From Perkinsus olseni (lineage: Eukaryota; Perkinsozoa; Perkinsida; Perkinsidae), in contig JABANP010000156.1 in assembly GCA_013115135.1 (NCBI GenBank), positions 1 through 64,000 of the forward strand: 64,000 nucleotides of DNA. The letters run 5' to 3'. Below the pieces are notes generated by a model. That model was not told the origin of the DNA and did no database searches. It saw only the letters and a list, made by a program, of their open reading frames with translations. Below, one piece after another: positions 60,628 through 64,000 of the stretch. The translations under genes and the position numbers were made by a program. Positions within the stretch are counted from its first letter, which is position 1; each line of letters begins with the position of its first letter.

Positions 60628-61479
60628 GTGAAGGACTTACTCTTTCAAAGGATTATTCCACCACCAGTCGTCAGTTTATCGTTCACCAAGTTTATGTTGT
60701 CCAACCGCCCGAATGCCTGTGTTTCGTTGTTGAGTACGTTCCGCTGACTCTATCTTGGTCCGACGAGAAGCTACGCTGGAGCTAAGCTCAGTCGCTGATG
60801 ACATTGAGACAGGAGATGTAAGTTTGGATTCCAGATGGCAAAACCCGGGTGTTGGGTTCTCACTAAGACAGTCTCTTCGCAATAGCTCAGCGGAGCCTGG
60901 AACAGCGAAGTTGATATAACGGAAACGGACTGAAGGATCAGAAAGTCGGAATCCCGACCAACGCTGTGACGATTGTCCGTGAGGAGACAGCACTCGAGTG
61001 CTCGGAACTCATACGTCACGTACGATGCGTGCACGGCCGTTGCGGTAGCTGACAGCGGTTTCAGCTCTTGGTGAGCTATCGCACCCGCGGAGTTGAGTTT
61101 GCAGTCTGCAAACTGAATGGAAGGCTCTTGCCAGAGCTCGCTCTCGCGTCCAGTGTGGCACACAGTGCGTGGGGTTCCTCCTGCGCTGGAGGGATATATA
61201 TACTCCGACCCGTACGGTCCTCCCTGCCGTACGCAGGTTATACACGAACTCGCATCACTGATGAACGCTTTCCCACCTCACCTAATGAGGCTTTGGTGTT
61301 CGCGCTTGGTAAACTCTGCCTTTTATTATTCATCTTACTGGGGCGAACGCGATTCCGAGATGCCCCCAGGATCCACATGACGTTCAACGTCGTCATTCAT
61401 AGATGGTATACTGGATGATTGATAATAATCTAATTGGGGAACATTGATTCCAATCGACGGTTTCCACTCATTCTGGCAA

Positions 61480-62920
61480 ATGTCAGCAGTCCGCATCGTC
61501 TACATCCTATCCTTGTGTACCATCGCTTCTACTTGGTCGAAGCGGCGTGTGGCCTTAACCTCTTCACCGACTACTACCATCTCCCCACCCACTACTCACA
61601 CGGCCTTCTTACCGACTTCCCCTCCTGCTATAAAGCCCAGAACAGGTGTTCACCGTGGGTATGCAGAATTTTACAAGTTCGTCGAAGAAGCTTGGCGTCG
61701 TAAGGAGAAACCCTTCACGAAATACGGTCGAGCTCAGGCAGAATATACGTGGACAGAGTACATTGACAATCACCTCAAGATGGGTATTAGGAACTTCGTG
61801 CTCGGCCACATTACTATCACACAGAGCCGCATTGAATTCGGCGGCGGCGCAGGAATGCGTCGGGAATGGCAGGAGACGAGTGCGTTCAAGTATCTGAGGC
61901 GGAACGTGATAGCAAAAGGAGGTCGAATACTGGTCGATATCAAATTCACAGACCTCCTCCGGACCGTCCTTGACGAAACCGTGTTCATTGAGGAGGTTGC
62001 CGAGTTCGCGAAGGAATTTCCTGTTGATGGTTTTCGGATTCATGCAGAGGACAAATCTTCCGAAATACCAGCCTTGAAGGAAGATGTCTTTGGTTCCGTG
62101 AAGGCGCTGCTCAAGGCCATTGGGAAGCTAGATATGATCTCAGCAATTTGGTAAGTCCATTTTTTCGAAGACCAGAAAAGAAGCAGCTGCTACTATTGTG
62201 ATACTTCTCTGTGCTGCTTTCAGGTTAAAACCTCGCCACTGGGCTGAAATATTCAAGCATGAGCTAGGCGGGCTTCCCGATATCAATTTCCTATCTTTGG
62301 ATATTCGAAATGATAATGACATCGCCGTTTCCAACACCGATCTGTATGCCGAGGAGATTCTTCCAAACGCCACCAATGCCGGCATCATGCCGGCGGCATG
62401 GCCCCCGACAAGATCGTTCTCTCGGTGAGTGGTCTGCGACTCTAATAATCTCTCGTGCTGTTAGCTGTTGACATTCTTCTGTACTGCACGTAATGCTCGC
62501 AGCTTCCTCTCGTAGGTACCCCTCGCCTCGCACGGCTCTATCCCTGGGTTAGGAAGCTACGGGTATTCTTCCGCTATACTCGACCACGGTGCAGAACCTG
62601 AGGGCGATGGTGTCGTTCCGGCCGACTCCGAGCAGAAGAACTTCTACTACTTCTTCTCTCAGAAGCGTGACATCGATGAGATCCACCTTGCGAGAGACCG
62701 CGGCCTTCACGGTATATCGGTGGTGAGTGATCGGAGGCGTAAATACACTGACCTGATGCCGTGGTCTCCACGTTCCCCCACGATCGGGTGCTCTCATGCA
62801 ATGAGGCTCATTGTCCTCCGTCAGGGTTTGCCAGTTGAAAAGATTGCCCTCGGGCGTCGGGGTGGAACTAAGGTTGAGAAGTATCTTCGAGACGGATGGT
62901 GCGTCACGCATCTAGTCTAA
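61480..62920 (+). pseudogene. Secreted GH18-like protein, copy B, frame broken by a 14-bp palindromic insertion
   Basis: Exons 61480-62150, 62224-62424 and 62516-62920. Same signal peptide, linker and altered catalytic box (D-G-F-R-I-H-A-E) as copy A. Exon 2 is 14 bp longer than in copy A because of a perfect CGGCAT C ATGCCG G CGGCAT insertion at 62380-62399. The exon total is 1,277 nt; without the 14 bp it would be 1,263, an exact multiple of three, and the rest of the frame is open to 62920. The C-terminus differs from copy A: after 'PWSPRS' it continues for about 50 residues rich in Leu, Arg and Gly. Either a very young pseudogene or the insertion is removed after transcription. Confidence 0.7.
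62380..62399 (+). repeat. 6-1-6-1-6 palindromic insertion in GH18 copy B exon 2
   Basis: CGGCAT C ATGCCG G CGGCAT. Copy A has a single GCCGGCATGGC here (56318-56328). Net gain is 14 bp. Confidence 0.95.
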
Positions 62921-63480
62921 TTCCGCGACTTGCACAGCAAGTTTCCAACGTAAAAGCAGCACCCGCGAACGGGTAAGCCGGGAGTTTGGGACTCCTCTGG
63001 TACGTCCGGCTTCGTTGCGTTTGTCTTCGCACGGACGCTCCCGCCTTGCCACAGAACTTCCGTGACGGAATCCGGTTCGACGGGACTTGGGTTGTGTACC
63101 CGCTGTGCGCAGCCAAACGCAGCAACTGTTGGCGCAAGGCCACAGGAAGGGCATCGGCGTAGCTCCTTGTCGCCCTCACCGCCTGCAGGTCCGTCGTGGC
63201 CACCGCCCCGACTCCCAGTCCCCGTAGTTAGAGGTTTCACGAGAGCAGGAGCTACTGCTGTAAGTTCAAGTTTTATTTACTACGTTCCTATAAATCGTTT
63301 CTAGCAGCTTTACCGAGTAGCTGTCAGTGGAGGGCCTCTCCCTCTTCCACTCGGTTTAGGTCAGATTTTTCTTGTTTCCCTCTGCATTGAGTTTTCATAT
63401 TATACAGTGCGGACGAATCAGTTGAGGCGATGAAAAGAGGGAGTTTCCCGAATACTTGACTCTCATAATTGGAGTGTAAG

Positions 63481-63765
63481 ATGTCGACAATCATGACCAT
63501 CGTGGACCATCTAGACGAGCACGGGACCTATCATGGCATGATTGGATCCGTATCCCGTCTGTCGGGACCTGACTCGAGACCCCACTCCTTCGTGACGAAG
63601 GCTTCGTCTCTAGATGATATCGTGGACCAGGCAGTTGCAAGTTACCGTAACTTGCCCTCTGAACTCAACCTGCCATTCGCTGGCTGCGAATGGCAGGTTG
63701 TGACGCGGAGTCAGTTGCAAGTCAACTGCAACGCAAGGTCCTCACGCAGAGTGGCTGAAGGCTGA
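63481..63765 (+). CDS. Small repeated ORF family, copy 3 (94 aa)
   Basis: An ATG at 63481 opens 'MSTIMTIVDHLDEHGTYHGM', in a frame that runs to the stop at 63763-63765. It follows a single 89-bp repeat unit at 63303-63375. The sequence contains a perfect palindromic insertion (63588-63607) and further palindromes at 63650-63670 and 63685-63711, so the later part of the frame is probably not ancestral. No family recognised. Confidence 0.35.
   Translation: MSTIMTIVDHLDEHGTYHGMIGSVSRLSGPDSRPHSFVTKASSLDDIVDQAVASYRNLPSELNLPFAGCEWQVVTRSQLQVNCNARSSRRVAEG
63588..63607 (+). repeat. 6-1-6-1-6 palindromic insertion
   Basis: CTTCGT G ACGAAG G CTTCGT, in the third copy of the small ORF family. The sister stretch near 59750-59765 has a single CTTCGTCTC, and 57436-57445 has ATTCGTCTC. 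Confidence 0.93.
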
Positions 63766-64000
63766 GGAAGAATCATTCTTCCCTTCCCTAATAGTTGCCG
63801 TTTTAGTTCCCGAGAATAATGACCGGCGAGGATGGGGACGATTGGACCCCATTTGAGGAACTATCGTAGAAAACGCCTTCTGCCCCCGCCAACCAAAGGT
63901 CGAAGCCCGGGAAATGCTGAGAAACACTTTTGGTAACCCTCTTGGCCACTAGGACGGAGAGAATTAGCGAGCTCACCTTGCACCATGTAATTTTCCACGA
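63766..64000. other. Window end, nothing recognised
   Basis: No feature is supported in the last stretch. Confidence 0.4.

Larger units (their letters stand above)
60310..62830 (+). repeat. Tandem segmental duplication, ~6.1 kb period, copy B
   Basis: Duplicate of 54210-56760. The sequence between the two copies (56.8-60.3 kb) is filled with 89-bp repeats, the MITE-like element and palindromes. Confidence 0.85.

Overview
This window is nuclear DNA from a eukaryote. It has intron-rich genes with GT–AG junctions, a eukaryotic gene set (membrin-type Golgi SNARE, hnRNP U-like RNA-binding protein, dual-specificity phosphatase, PAF acetylhydrolase, secreted GH18-like proteins) and no operons or ribosome-binding sites. 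The base composition, very short introns and protein styles suggest an alveolate. My best guess is Perkinsus or a relative (Perkinsozoa), with a syndinian dinoflagellate such as Amoebophrya as the alternative. That assignment is inference; no rRNA or organelle marker is present.

Layout: 0-8.3 kb is gene-poor, with a broken reverse transcriptase on the minus strand near 6.4-7.2 kb. 8.3-32 kb is mostly minus-strand genes: a helical-repeat protein (8.3-10.9), an uncharacterised gene fragment (13.3-13.9), a ~10.5 kb hnRNP U-like gene (14.5-25.1), a dual-specificity phosphatase (26.2-27.0, candidate upstream exons to 27.7) and a multi-pass membrane protein (27.9-32.0). From 31.6 kb on, genes are on the plus strand and the DNA is built from three tandem segmental duplications: a ~5.0 kb unit holding a secreted protein gene (31.64-36.64 and 36.64-41.68), a ~5.6 kb unit holding a PAF-acetylhydrolase (44.8-47.2 and 50.4-52.6), and a ~6.1 kb unit holding a GH18-like gene plus the 3' end of a HAD phosphatase gene (54.2-56.8 and 60.3-62.9). 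A single-copy membrin gene lies between the first two at 41.9-44.5.

The most striking signal is a short, rigidly structured insertion: a 6-bp word X becomes X-n-X'-n-X, where X' is the reverse complement and each n is one free base. I find 22 perfect and 5 near-perfect separate loci (25 perfect 20-mers counting duplicate copies). Aligning the duplicated paralogues shows the event directly: the copies differ by exactly 14 bp, inserted at X. One such insertion is what breaks the reading frame of the second GH18-like gene. I know of no named mechanism that makes this fixed 6-1-6-1-6 footprint.

A second signal is intronic. Many introns are 22-100 nt and carry recurring modules: tRNA T-arm/B-box sequences (GGTTCGATCC) in either orientation, a palindromic GTATCTT…AAGATAC element, CGCGCCACGAAATT, GCTTCGCTCCGC and two rarer words. 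This looks like introner-style intron gain, with tRNA-like sequence as one source.
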